Positions 33,261 through 45,055 of a stretch of DNA of 64,000 bases are shown here, piece after piece. The position numbers and the translations under genes were made by a program. This DNA comes from Glandiceps talaboti (Eukaryota > Hemichordata > Enteropneusta > Spengelidae). The stretch is from the NCBI RefSeq assembly GCF_964340395.1, contig NC_135552.1, positions 11,167,194-11,231,193 on the forward strand, in the 5' to 3' direction. The notes beneath the pieces were generated by a model. It was not told where the DNA came from, searched no databases, and saw only the letters and a program-made list of their open reading frames with translations. How positions within the stretch are numbered: the stretch's first letter is position 1; every line of letters begins with the position of its first letter.

Positions 33261-36200
33261 ATGCAGGAAAACCAAGGAATTGACATTGCTAATGCTGGAA
33301 AGGCAGGAAATTACAGAAATGGTCTCAGGCGTTTGAACATCCAGGATGAATGTGTCAGTAGCAGTGATATGGATATTGAGAAAATGTTACAGTTGCAGCA
33401 ACATGCAGTTAGTATGCTGTCTACCATGCAAACACTGTGGCAGAAACAACAACTCTGTGATGTGACACTTTCGGTTCAGGGAAAGCATATTCGGGCTCAC
33501 CGCTTAGTGCTTGCAGCATGTAGTCCTTATTTTAATGCAATGTTTACTAGTGAAGTTCGAGAACGTAAAGAAGACGTTATTGTTCTGAAAGATCTTGAAT
33601 ATAATGCTGTTGAAGCTATCGTTGATTTTGCATATAGCGCTGATGTGAAAGTGAACGAGGATAACGTACAGGCATTACTCAAAGCAGCCAGTTTGTTGCA
33701 GCTAGAAACGGTACGAATTGGTTGTTGTGAATTTCTGAAATCGCAGCTTGATCCCACAAACTGTGTCGGTATTCGTGGATTTGCAGAACTGCACAGTTGC
33801 TTTGATCTTCAAGCAACAGCAGACACTTACATGCAGCAACATTTTCCAAAAGTAGCACAAAACGAAGAATTCCTCCAACTCACAACTGATGATCTGATTG
33901 ATCTGATTGCAAGAGATACCTTGAACGTCAAAAACGAGGAAGAGGTGTACCACGCAGTCATTGCCTGGATCAAACATGATCCTGAAAATCGCATGAAAAA
34001 ATTAGTAACAATTCTGGAGTATGTACGTCTTCCACTCTGCTCATGGGAATTTTTAACTTCCCAAGTTGCAAACGATAACATAGTGACTGCAACTAAAAGC
34101 TGTAAGAAATTCTACAATGATGCTAAACGTTACCATGCACAACAATTCCATCCCCAATTACAAGGTGAACTCAATATCAGAACTTTACCAAGGGATTCTT
34201 TCTGTCAGGCCAAGTATATTTATGCTGCAGGTAAGCTAAGTATAGAATTATTTTTATGATATCTAGGCCAAATAAAATATAGTTTGAGGATCTATTTTGG
34301 CACTTGAGGTCCACAACGGATTTGACATTTTGCTTTGGATCGTGACGGGAGAAAACTGGGTCCTTGTCTATGCGTATTTGACCATAGACCACCCTAGGGT
34401 CTATGATTTGACATACTGTCTTGGCGAAAGAAATCACGACATAGTCACTCCAAAGTTATGCAGGAAGTCCTTCAGCTGTGGTGCCTTAAACTTTTTGAAG
34501 TTGTCCATGATGAACACAATGGAAAACATAAAATAAAAGTCCCTTATACATGTATACGGGCTTACACAGTGTTGTCAAGCATTTTAAATGATACATGGCG
34601 GCCAAAGCTTGACTTTTGTCATGTGATGTGGTTAGCAACTGTTGCTAGGCGATCTCGCAAGATCTCGCCACTACTGGAAGATCCCTTATTTGTGAATGGC
34701 ATCCATTAGTGTATCTGGTGTAGAGAACAGTGATCAAAAAAAGAAAGATAAACATGTAATTATTTCAACATGAAACTAAAGTAGCCAACAAGAAACATAA
34801 ACTTACTTTTTATTTGTATTAGCTCCAAACTGAGAACGCAAATAGTTCATTAAGTATATTTTATCTAAATCACTCAGCTTTTGACCTGTATACCATAACA
34901 GCTGAAGAAGGCAGAGTGATGTAGCCATAGTAACAGTCCGCCATATTGTTTTTAGCATTGACACTAAAAGCCAACACACAAATTATGCAGGTTTATTTTG
35001 TAGAATTGACAGGTACTTTAGTGATTGAATTCAGAATTTGATAGTAAATCCAGTTATACCATGTATAAATTTACTTTCAAAACAGAATTGAAAATGGCAG
35101 TAGAGATACTAGTGAGTAAACACAAAAATAATGATATGCCTGAATACAAATTTATGTACATATTAATTGGGGACACCACACACAACTGAAAACTCCAATT
35201 GAGAATAGACTATGTACAAATTGTAATACAATAGAAGACGAAGAACATCATTTGATACATTGTAATCTATATACAAAGCAAAGAGATAAATTATTTAATG
35301 TCATTTATAATATCAATTCAGAATTAAATAGTGTAGAAAAGAAAGAGCAATTTAAATTTATTATGCAATCAAAACAAAAAGAGATTATAATTGCAGTGTT
35401 CTCCCCAGGATTGAAGATAAGCATGGTGGAAAATTTGCATATCAAGTTGTATATCATTAGCATAATAATTTACATATATTAATTTGCATATCATTAGCAT
35501 AATAATCTACATATAATATTTTTGCATATCTCCAACATTCAACCGCTTTGCGCCTAACAAATGTGAGGATGTTGCTGTTTGTTAGTAAAAACTTGCACGA
35601 GCATTGTCGGTAAGTTCTAACATAGTGGGCTGAGTTCCAAGCATGGCAGTAACTTCATGGTTTCTCTATGCTAGGGAGAACACTGTTTTGTATCTAAACT
35701 CATGGAAAAATATTTAATAAACTAAATTGTAGTGCTCTCTAATATCTTTACTACACTTATGTACCCAAATAGAATTGTATTTATTTTGCCCAGCGTCCTT
35801 ATATCTTGCCATGGTGGTGGGTATTGTAACATCCCTAATCCAATTTACATCCTTCATTTTGGTTGGGGAGGAAACAGGCTAAAGGTACAACATACATGTA
35901 TGTATGTGGTCCATTTTACCTCAGTGAGAACTAACACCTCTAACCCTAATGCTACTTGTCTGCCTTCATTTTGGATGAGTTACAAAATGGCATAGATACA
36001 CTAAATCCGTATTGGTCATTTTTCTTGTCTCTCTTAATAATTTATGGCATTTTGTATCTTGATGTACAGGAGGTGAAACCACACCAGGTAGATGCACTAT
36101 CAGTAGTGTAGAAAGATATAACGTCCTGTTAGAATGCTGGACTCCGGTTACACCCATGCGAAGCTCACGTCGTGGAGTCGGCGTCGCAACCTTACAAAAT

Positions 36201-39200
36201 GTCCTGTATGCAGTTGGAGGATCTGATGGATTAAACGCATTGAAGTGCGTCGAGTGTTTTGATCCACAGACTGATTCATGGAGGATGGTTGCCCCGTTGA
36301 ATGCCCACCGTAGTAGCGTTGCAGTCGTTGCCCATCAAAATCATCTCTATGCATTGGGTGGTTATGATGGCATGACTAGTATTAATACAGCAGAGAGATA
36401 CAACCCTAATAACAATGAATGGATTCCCATACCAGGTAATTTTTGTGTGAAATAATACAACGATACTATTCATACTCATTAATAGCACTATTACGAAATG
36501 TTTTGCTACTCTAGGTAGGTCACTTCCATTTTGCAGTTATAATCGATCACATCTGCGATATTATGTGCCACAAACACAATCCAGCGAAAGTACTTTCGGA
36601 AGGCTGAGTTGATCGTATGACCGTTGTCACAATATTGCTCAAGATTATTTCATTTTCAAACACTGAGTACAACTAATATATCTCTACATATTATAAGGTA
36701 TTATGTATTTTTGAAGAGAGGAACTTATTAAGTGCTTTTGCTAGATCATGTGTCAAAGGCCGCTGCACGCTCTATTGGGAACGCAGCGATAAAATATTTC
36801 GAAATCGTGCTATTGCACATGTAGTACACTTTCCATGATTGTGGTAGCACAATGAAGACATACATTGTATGAGAATGCAGACAATGATGCTATGATATTC
36901 TGTTAGGGTCTTAAGCTTTGTCATGAAGAACGACAACATGATGGTGAATGCCAGGTCTCTGGATGGATGCAATAATTGTGTTCTATACCATAAAAACTAT
37001 GACAGAGATTACTAAAATCCCATATTGCCAATGGGCTGAGATGGAATATCTCATACAAGTTGGGGAGACAAAATGTCCAAATGAGTTTGAGATATTCCAT
37101 TTTAGTCCATTGTGTGTGGGATTCTTTTTCTCATATCCCTTTTTTTTCTGGTAGGAAAACAAGTTAAAATCAGGTTATTTACTGATTGAAATAATAACAC
37201 CAAGGGTGCCTTTACCTTGTGTGTTGGTGTCAAAACATTGTCCCTTTAATTCAATCATAACTACTAATTCCAGACATCCTAATTGAGATCAACACTGTCT
37301 TTATTCTTTATTCTCAAAGACTCATATCTGTATTACATATCATACTTCTAGTATTCAAAATTGTGATCGTCTCTGAGTTTAACTTGCACACTAATACAGA
37401 GTACAAGATCAAATCGATCTCACACGGGCTGTCCCACACTCTTAGCTTGCAGGGACGTGAGAATACCATTTCCAATGCAAATAGAAGGTAAAATCTGAAA
37501 AGAGAGTGAAATAAGTGTACAATATCAGAAAAGGTGGTGCCATAGTGTACTAATGTAGGAATTATGGGTAATATGAAAGTTACCATGTAGCTTTTTGATG
37601 ACACAATATCAAGTATTCTTTTGTATTTTTTGTTCCATGTTTTGCAGACATGTCTAGTCCTCGCAGCATGGCAGGTGTGGTGGTATTTGGTGGTTGTCTG
37701 TATGTGATTGGTGGATATGATGGTGCTAGTGATCTCAACTCCGTAGAACGATACAACCCAAAGGTAATTTATACATACACATAAATGCATTTGGACTTGT
37801 TACTTTTTAGATCAAAGAAAACTTAAAGAGAAACGCACCTCATTGCTTCAGTCTTTCAGAGAGTGCATTCCACGATATTTCATTTTACAAACCAGGTAAA
37901 ATAAAATAAGCATGTTTGAAAACTTTGCCACTGTGAAAATTTGTTGAAATTAAGTCCTTGGCAAATATATGAGAATTACTTGATATTACTTGATACTTGG
38001 TCTTATATGTTCGAATGATTTCATTCACCGTGAAGAGTTCTCAACGAAAGTTAATTTCATTGACTGATAATGACAGTATCAAGGACTTGCCGTATTTTGA
38101 CAACCAACAGCCATCTTCAACTGAGAATGAGGTCATGATGTTCTTGTCGTTAAATTGAGAAGCCTGAAGATATAGTATACTATCATGTACCAGATTTGAA
38201 CTGCCAATTGCTAGATTGTATTGTTAAAGAGGAAGATGCACAAAAGGAGGATTAGAAGGGCGATATATTTTCAAGTTACTTCCCAAATGAAGTAGTAAAT
38301 CATTATGCAGTAATGGGTCTCAATCTTATGATATTGTGAACTACCATAAAAATTCCACTCTTCTGTTGTACATCAATAGCACTTGAGAGACCTGAATTTC
38401 ACTTACTGAGAGGGTTAGTATTGTCATCATATTGGCTAAATTACATTAGCTACTAGGCTCAAGTCATGCATGTCTATGTTCTATGGCTGTAGAGTTTACG
38501 ATTGAAAAGTTGATGTCAAAAGAATTGGGATGTTAAAAGACTCTGGTCATTATGGTTCTATGTTTTTAGTACAGTGAGTATTTCTGCAGGGTGAACAAAA
38601 CTATTACTTTCAGGTAGAAGACTATGCCAAGCATGAACAAAATTTGGTTTGGCAGAAATTAGTCCAATTCTACAGCAATCTAGCTTTTCCCCATGTACAA
38701 TAGGTGTAAATACAGCAATGATATGTCAGTTTTCGGCCATGACAGTATTGTCATCACCACTGCTGGCATTGTTACTCGTATAGTGACTTATAAGATGTTT
38801 GTTTGTTTGTTCCATTTGAACAAAGGTGCTATTCATGACACATGAATGTACTGTCTACTGTATGGTTATATGACAATCTCCCTCTCTTTATCAAGTAATT
38901 GTCTCCCAGAACTGTCTGGTCATTCCCACAACAATTCACCCAAACTACAAAGAGCTTCTAGGTTAATTAGCACTTTATCACTTTATCAAACAAATAGAGC
39001 ATGACGTGCTCTCCCCCCCCCCCCCCTCAAATATTTGAAATTTTTGATGACTATACACTTTCAACTGTTGTCTGCTATGAAACTTTAACCTTTTGTCAAT
39101 GCTGATCATTTGCACTGCAGGGAGAAAGATGTAGACAATTCACACATTTCATTTTGTATTTCTTAGTTGACTTTTTTTTTGTATTTGATGACATTTTTAT

Positions 39201-41328
39201 TGGGGTTTATTACAAAGATAAAGATACATCTCTTTTTCATAAATGGAAATTTCACATTTTTCTTATAGTTTTCAATTTCAAAAACTTCCCATTTCTTAAT
39301 GTGTGCAATTAGTTTACTTTTTCTAACCACAGTATGAAACTCTACACTCTGAACATTTTGCAAGTATTTTCACTTTGAGAAATATAAATATATTGTTTAG
39401 CTACAAGAATGTCAAATTTAAGAATGATGACAGTTGTTTTCTTAGTTGACTTTGTTCGTCATAAAGCTTTGCTCAGTTCAAGGTCATAGAGACATATATA
39501 AAGCAATTGTTTCTGTGAAAAGTAAATCACGCTCCAATAGTTTGACAAATTGATGTTGACATAGACTCCGTCTGTATTGCAAGGTCCAGATATGCTTGAT
39601 CTATTTAACTTGTATGCGTATCATAGACTTCCAAGAAATGCATTAAATGACACAGCACTGCGTTCATCATTTTCGACATAACACTTGACTTGCAGTATTT
39701 TTGGTAAGGGTGGTAAAGTAGGTAAAATCTACCAGGGTTCCCATGTCATTTGACCTGGGTTCCCAAACAAAATAACTATACAGACGCTATGGGGAAACAC
39801 TGCCATTTTTACCCCTTTCTCCCTTTCTGTTACCGGGGTTCCTCAACCTTAGCAAAAACACTGGACACATCAGTTGCTTCTCAGAGTCTCACTCTGAAAC
39901 TTGCGAATACTACCATGTATGTTCAAATGTCACTACCGGTACTGTAAGAACAGCTTGTGCTTGGTACCAGTACTAAAGTAGTAACACAGTAGTCATGAAT
40001 ATGTTGATTGTAAACACTTCATAAACAACCTCTTTACTGTCGGACGACAACAACAATCATAACAGACAGTGTTGTTCATGTTTGGATTTCTGCCAAATTG
40101 TAACTTAAGTGCAGAAATCTTCAAAATGACACAGCAAATCTCTTCACTAGCATAGTACTAGTACTTGATACAGCTTTGTCATGAATAACCAACATGCAAA
40201 TTAGAATGAATATTAATGAGCTCCCAGGATGCCCCTCTGCTTCAGCAGACTCCTTTTTGTGCATTATGGGTACCGTATTCATGACAATGTGTTTCCTCCT
40301 CCTTTTATCCTTTGCCAGACAAAGCAATGGAATACAGTATCACCCATGTTAACAAGTAGATCTATGTTAGGTGCTGCAGTATTGAATGGTAAGATCTATA
40401 TAGCTGGTGGTTGTGAGCAGGACTTGAGGTAAGAAATATCGACATATGAACTTGGGATCTTTTCACTTTGTGAGACCCTGCTGTATTATTGGGAACCTGA
40501 TAGGATGGATATTGCTATGTGAAGGATTTAATCAAATACATGCATTGTATACACAAGGGATTGTATGCTCCCCAGGGAATTGAGGAAGAATAAAAGAGTT
40601 GCTGTGTTGATATAGGTCCATGCCAGGGGTACCAATAGGGAACTTGCAAACCCGCCATGTTGAATGTTGCATCATGGGAAATGTGATAATAAATACTAAT
40701 CCATTAGTATTGTAAACAATATTGTTACATTGTTTGTAACCACCAATAATCAATTCATAGTTACCCTGACCATTTTGGGAGGTATATTTTAGCGATAGTT
40801 CCAGATTGCGTATTACAATAACCACAGATAATGCCATAGTCCTTTGCTTCTGAGCATGCTCAGTCTGGATTGCAAGTTCCCTATTGTAAAACTGTGAACA
40901 ATACAGATGAAAGTGCTATGTAGAAACTGCATTAACTGACATTACTATCAGTGTTGTTATTTTCCTTCTAGTCTTGCCAGTGTTGAAGTGTAAAGGGTTG
41001 TTGTGCTTTTATGAGTACATACACTTTGAACAAAGTATTGGAAAGCATTGTGTGTATAAACTAAATTTTATCATCATTTGTACTTTTTAGTCTTGCCAGT
41101 GTTGAGGTATATGACCCATCTATTGATACATGGAGTCTGGTGTGTCCTATGAGTCAAGCTAGGAGTGGAGTTGGTGTCGTTGTACTACAACAGAAACTCT
41201 ACTGTGTTGGTGGCTACGATGGGAATGATTACTTGAGAACTGTAGAAGTGTATGACCCAGATAGAGATGTGTGGAATGAAGCAACTAGTATGACAACATG
41301 TAGAAGACGATTTGGTTGCTGTTGTTAG
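33261..41328 (+). CDS. BTB-BACK-Kelch (KLHL-family) protein
   Basis: Probable substrate adaptor of a CUL3 ubiquitin ligase. Five coding exons: 33261-34230, 36070-36435, 37648-37763, 40319-40428, 41091-41328; 1800 nt, 599 aa, typical KLHL length. BTB is at about residues 58-165 (LCDVTLSVQGKHIRAHRLVL), BACK at about 170-280 (CCEFLKSQLDPTNCVGIRGF). Six Kelch repeats from about 319 carry GG...Y...W signatures (YAVGGSDG, YALGGYDG, YVIGGYDG, YIAGGCEQ, YCVGGYDG). The exon begins at acceptor 33181; two short upstream ORFs (33185-33196 and 33193-33216) precede the ATG. The protein ends abruptly in Phe-Gly-Cys-Cys-Cys. It resembles the KLHL2/3/20 group, but I cannot assign one vertebrate paralog. Confidence 0.9.
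35090..35420 (+). pseudogene. LINE reverse-transcriptase C-terminal remnant
   Basis: In frame from 35189 the translation reads KTPIENRLCTNCNTIEDEE then HHLIHCNLYTKQRDKLFN. The Cys-Cys-His-Cys pattern is that of the zinc-binding tail (zf-RVT type) after many non-LTR reverse transcriptases. The upstream part is out of frame and lacks the polymerase core, so this is a 5'-truncated relic. It sits in KLHL intron 1. Confidence 0.6.
40455..40633 (+). mobile_element. SINE-like dispersed repeat, partial
   Basis: Shares with 45950-46215 the order GGGAACCTGATAGGAT, GGATTGTATGCTCCCC, GGAATTGAGGAAG and a TCCATGCCAGG end. It is interrupted on the right by the 252-bp MITE at 40634. Confidence 0.5.
40634..40885 (+). 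mobile_element. 252-bp MITE, copy 3
   Basis: Perfect terminal inverted repeats AATAGGGAACTTGCAA / TTGCAAGTTCCCTATT, 252 bp, same length as the copy at 18304 but opposite orientation. It lies in the last KLHL intron and abuts a SINE-like repeat. Confidence 0.85.
40961..40993 (+). pseudogene. decoy copy of the last KLHL exon's start
   Basis: TTTTCCTTCTAG followed by TCTTGCCAGTGTTGAAGTG TAA nearly duplicates the real acceptor and exon start at 41081-41113 (TTTTTAG, TCTTGCCAGTGTTGAGGTA). The pyrimidine tract is at least as good as the true one. Joined to the previous exon it would read seven codons (Ser-Leu-Ala-Ser-Val-Glu-Val) and stop. Confidence 0.7.
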
Positions 41329-41497
41329 TTAGCATGTGATAGAGTAATGGAATTATAGGAATTTGGTATATGTACCTTCCATAGCAACATGTAGGAGATT
41401 TGATTGCTGTTATTAATTGAATAATGAAGGTACATTAGTTTGTATACCTTCAAATATGACATGACAACGGGTAAAAGAATTTTTTATTCAAATGATA

Positions 41498-41866
41498 GCC
41501 CAGAGACTTGGCTATCTGACTTGACATGCTGGCTTGACAGTATAGCCCAGAGACTTGGCTATCTGACTTGACATGCTGGCTTGACAGTATAGCTCAGAGA
41601 CTTGGCTATCTGACTTGACATGCTGGTTTGACAGTATAGCTCAGAGACTTGGCTATCTGACTTGACATGCTGGCTTGACAGTATAGCCCAGAGACTTGGC
41701 TATCTGACATGACATACTGACTTGACAGTATAGCCCAGAGACTTGGCTATCTGACTTGACATGCTGGCTTGACAGTATAGCCCAGAGACTTGGCTATCTG
41801 ACTTGACATACTGACTTGACAGTATAGCCCAGTGACTTGGCTATCTGACTTGACATTCAACAAACT
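41498..41866 (+). repeat. 47-bp minisatellite in KLHL 3'UTR
   Basis: Seven full and one partial unit with starts exactly 47 bp apart (41498, 41545, 41592, 41639, 41686, 41733, 41780, 41827). Unit core GCCCAGAGACTTGGCTATC, then TGACTTGACATGCTGGC. Variation between units is very low. It begins 170 bp after the KLHL stop codon. Confidence 0.95.
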
Positions 41867-42993
41867 ACATTGCCAGGCTAGATAGTGATGTCTCAAGGCA
41901 TCTATATTTTGTATACCTTCAAACGTACTGTATGTCAAGTTGACAGACACACTTCTGTACTAATAACTGTTAGTAACTCACTATTATTGTGTGTCTTTCC
42001 ACTTGTATCATTTATAAATGCACTCAACATACTTGGAGATATATTGTCAGTTTTAAATTTTACTAAGTTTTGGAATTTAACAGATTTTGTATATATAAAA
42101 AAGACAATCAAGAAATATCTAGTTTAGAACATATATATGTAAAGTTGGTCTCAGATTCAGAATATGAGTAAGATTGGAGGTCTAGTCTCATATTGAGCCT
42201 CAGATTCATATTGAGCCACAGATTCAGCCTCATATTCTCTGAAATGGAACACCTGACAAAATCTGTGAAATACCATTGAGACTACAGGAAATGGTCCCAC
42301 TTCACACTCACTTGATGGGTGAGGGAGTGACTTGGTTTTTACAATTTTTATATGGGAAAATGACATGAAATAGGGATAAGCACCTGTCACCAAGACATTT
42401 GTAGTAGGTCATAGTTCAGCTGATGTGTGTTTGTTTGTTTTCACTACTTCCAATGTTATATCTGTAGTTTTACAATAGAGAAATATTTTAATCTTATTTA
42501 AAAGTCTGTAGAAGTAACATTACATGGTGAGTGTGAAGTGAGACCATTTCCTGTTGTCTCAATGGCATTTTTCTTGTTTCACTGATTTTGTTGGGTGACT
42601 CGTTGTAATTTCCATATCTGAAACTAAGAGGCTAAATGGTAGGCTCAATACTAGACTAGCCTTTGAATCTGATGATCAACTTCATACACATAGTTTAGAA
42701 GGAGAATTTTTTTAAAGTATTTTCGTTTGATAATGTTAATAGGATGTACCTATAAATCTATGTGTATTTTGTATATTTTTGGTCATTGTTTATCATCTCT
42801 GTGGTTACTCAAAATAATCAGAAATTATTCTGTATATGGATTGTGTGAATATAAATAACTCAGACGCACCTTTTGGAATATAGAATTCTTGATTTTCTTG
42901 GAAGACGTGATTTAATATTTTTTTGTAGTTTTAGTTAGCCATTTAAAAAAGTCACTTTCGTATGGAGGAATTTTGAATGCAGGTGCTGATAAT

Positions 42994-43039
<46 letters not shown>

Positions 43040-44714
43040 ATAGTAAATATTTAGACTGAACATGGACAATGCAAAACTTTATGTAAACTCTTTTTAAAAA
43101 AATACCTATGATAAAAACATGTTTTGTTTGTACTTTTGGAATGTAAAATGACCGACTCATGATTAACTTTCGATGTTGTACCTATCATTGAGTTTGAAAA
43201 TTATGGTGTGCAGTGATACACATTGTATGTTGGGATCAACACAATGACGTGGTGTTTTTCAATTGTGTTTATGCATGCATATGATGTATACAAGTACACA
43301 CACACTGTGACACACAGATAATTACCCATAAGGCAATGCGTGTGGGGTGTTTATAAAACTACAAGTGAGGGATTACAATTACAATAGAACAAATTGATAA
43401 ATATGTTGGAATTACAGGTGTTTCAGTTTTGAGGCCAAGGATTTACAAAAGCAGACAACAATGCAATTAACTTGTTAAATAATATATTCTTTATCTTTTT
43501 CAGCTTTCATTAATGTTGTATATGTTGTATAGTTTCTACTGAAATAAGCAAGGAAAGTGATGGGGGGGGGGGGTGATGTGAGGAAGCAGTGATGTGGGGG
43601 AGGGGGTGATATGAGGAAGCAGTGATGTGGGGGTGATATGAGGAAGCAGTGGTGTGGGGTGTGGGGGGGGGGGTATGAGGAAGCAGTGATATGGGGCTGG
43701 GTGATATGGGGAAACAGCGATATTTGGACTGTGGTGGTTGGGGCGCTAACCTCACTGAATGTGGATCTACAGGGGTTGAGTAATTGCGTCATCCTTTTTG
43801 TAAATCATGAGAATAATATGGATGGAAGTTTATTGGTATAGAATCTATTTCTGTAGTCATAGGTTGTTTAGGTGTATGTTTTGAAATTAACTGATTTTAA
43901 AGCAGTTGATTAATTTATTTGTAGGTGCAATACCTTCATATTAGTATTACTAATAGTGCCTTTGCCTGTGTAAAATGAACCCACCATATCAGTACGAGTG
44001 ATAAACGACGAGTTTGTCAACTCTGATACTAAAGTGCACAGTGCCTTCTCAGACCTGTTTTAAATTTTAAGCCTTCAAATTCTTACACATTTAAACAGTT
44101 TAATATAGAGATGGTTAGATCTCAAATGTTATTCATTAAAGTCTCCTGCTTCAAAATTAATATTAGTACACGTCTATTCTTGACAAAGAGAACAAATAGC
44201 ACACATTCTGTAGAGGAAACCTGTGATGGAACTTTATATAGACAACATTGGGTCATTGTTACCATGGTAACATTGGGTCACTGTAACAGAGGTAAACTCA
44301 TCTGAAATATTTTTGACACATTGAGTCTGTTGACAGGACTTTTTTTTTTTTAGAACATTGCAATTTATAAGAAGACTGATTCAATGTGATGATCACGGAC
44401 TGGATACTTGTGAATTATATTTTCTTTATTTTCCTTCAAACATTTAATGTCAGAAACTTTTATCTTATTCTGAGAAACGGGGAAAATTTTATATTTTGGT
44501 AAGATTTAACAATATCATTACTTGATATCAGTTCAGATTATAAGTGATTGATATGAAGTTAATAATTAATATTTGTATAATTTCGTGTATTGTAAGTATT
44601 TCATTTTGAATAATGATTTATTATTTATACAGGAAGTTTGGAAAATAAGTGACAAGTGCAGCTGATAGTGCTTTGTGTGGTTTATTTACAATACAACTGC
44701 CAACACTGAAGCAT
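41867..44714. other. KLHL 3' flank, simple repeats
   Basis: Likely continues the KLHL 3'UTR; its end is not placed. Contains a 46-bp T run (42993-43038) and a G-rich minisatellite with GATATGAGGAAGCAGTGATG units (about 43555-43725). No exon recognised. Confidence 0.4.
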
Positions 44715-45055
44715 TGACAAACAAACTTGTTACGAACAGGGAATGAATTGGATACACTTGGCACAGCATGTTATATTGCATTTCATGGTTTCATAAGAAG
44801 AGTTTTATGGCTTCTTTATGTGTGCATCAATTGCCAGGGAACTTCAAATTTGACTGTGAAATCATTGACCCTCCCCTATGGAGGGTCAAGATGGCGGGTC
44901 TATGGTGAAATGAACTATTATGTAAAGAGGCCATACAACTGTTCTTATCAAATGATGGAATGTAATGCTTGTCTCTGTACTTCCAACATGCTGTGCATGA
45001 AGTTATTAATCCAATTCAGTTGTGTATTTTCCCTGTTTGTAACAAGTTCCACTCA
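44715..45055. mobile_element. long-arm foldback element, copy 2
   Basis: Arms match the 20342-20727 element: CTTGTTACGAACAGGGAA on the left pairs with TTCCCTGTTTGTAACAAG on the right. It includes the shared CACAGCATGTT and AACTGTTCTTATCAAA parts. The spacer carries a small hairpin, TTGACCCTCC...GGAGGGTCAA. A long open frame across it is not a gene. Confidence 0.7.

Noticed and set aside
37314-37790. 158-codon minus-strand open frame
   Set aside because: Lies antisense across a real KLHL exon (37648-37763); a shadow frame.
41498-41866. CRISPR-like array
   Set aside because: Units abut without variable spacers, in a eukaryotic 3'UTR; it is a minisatellite.
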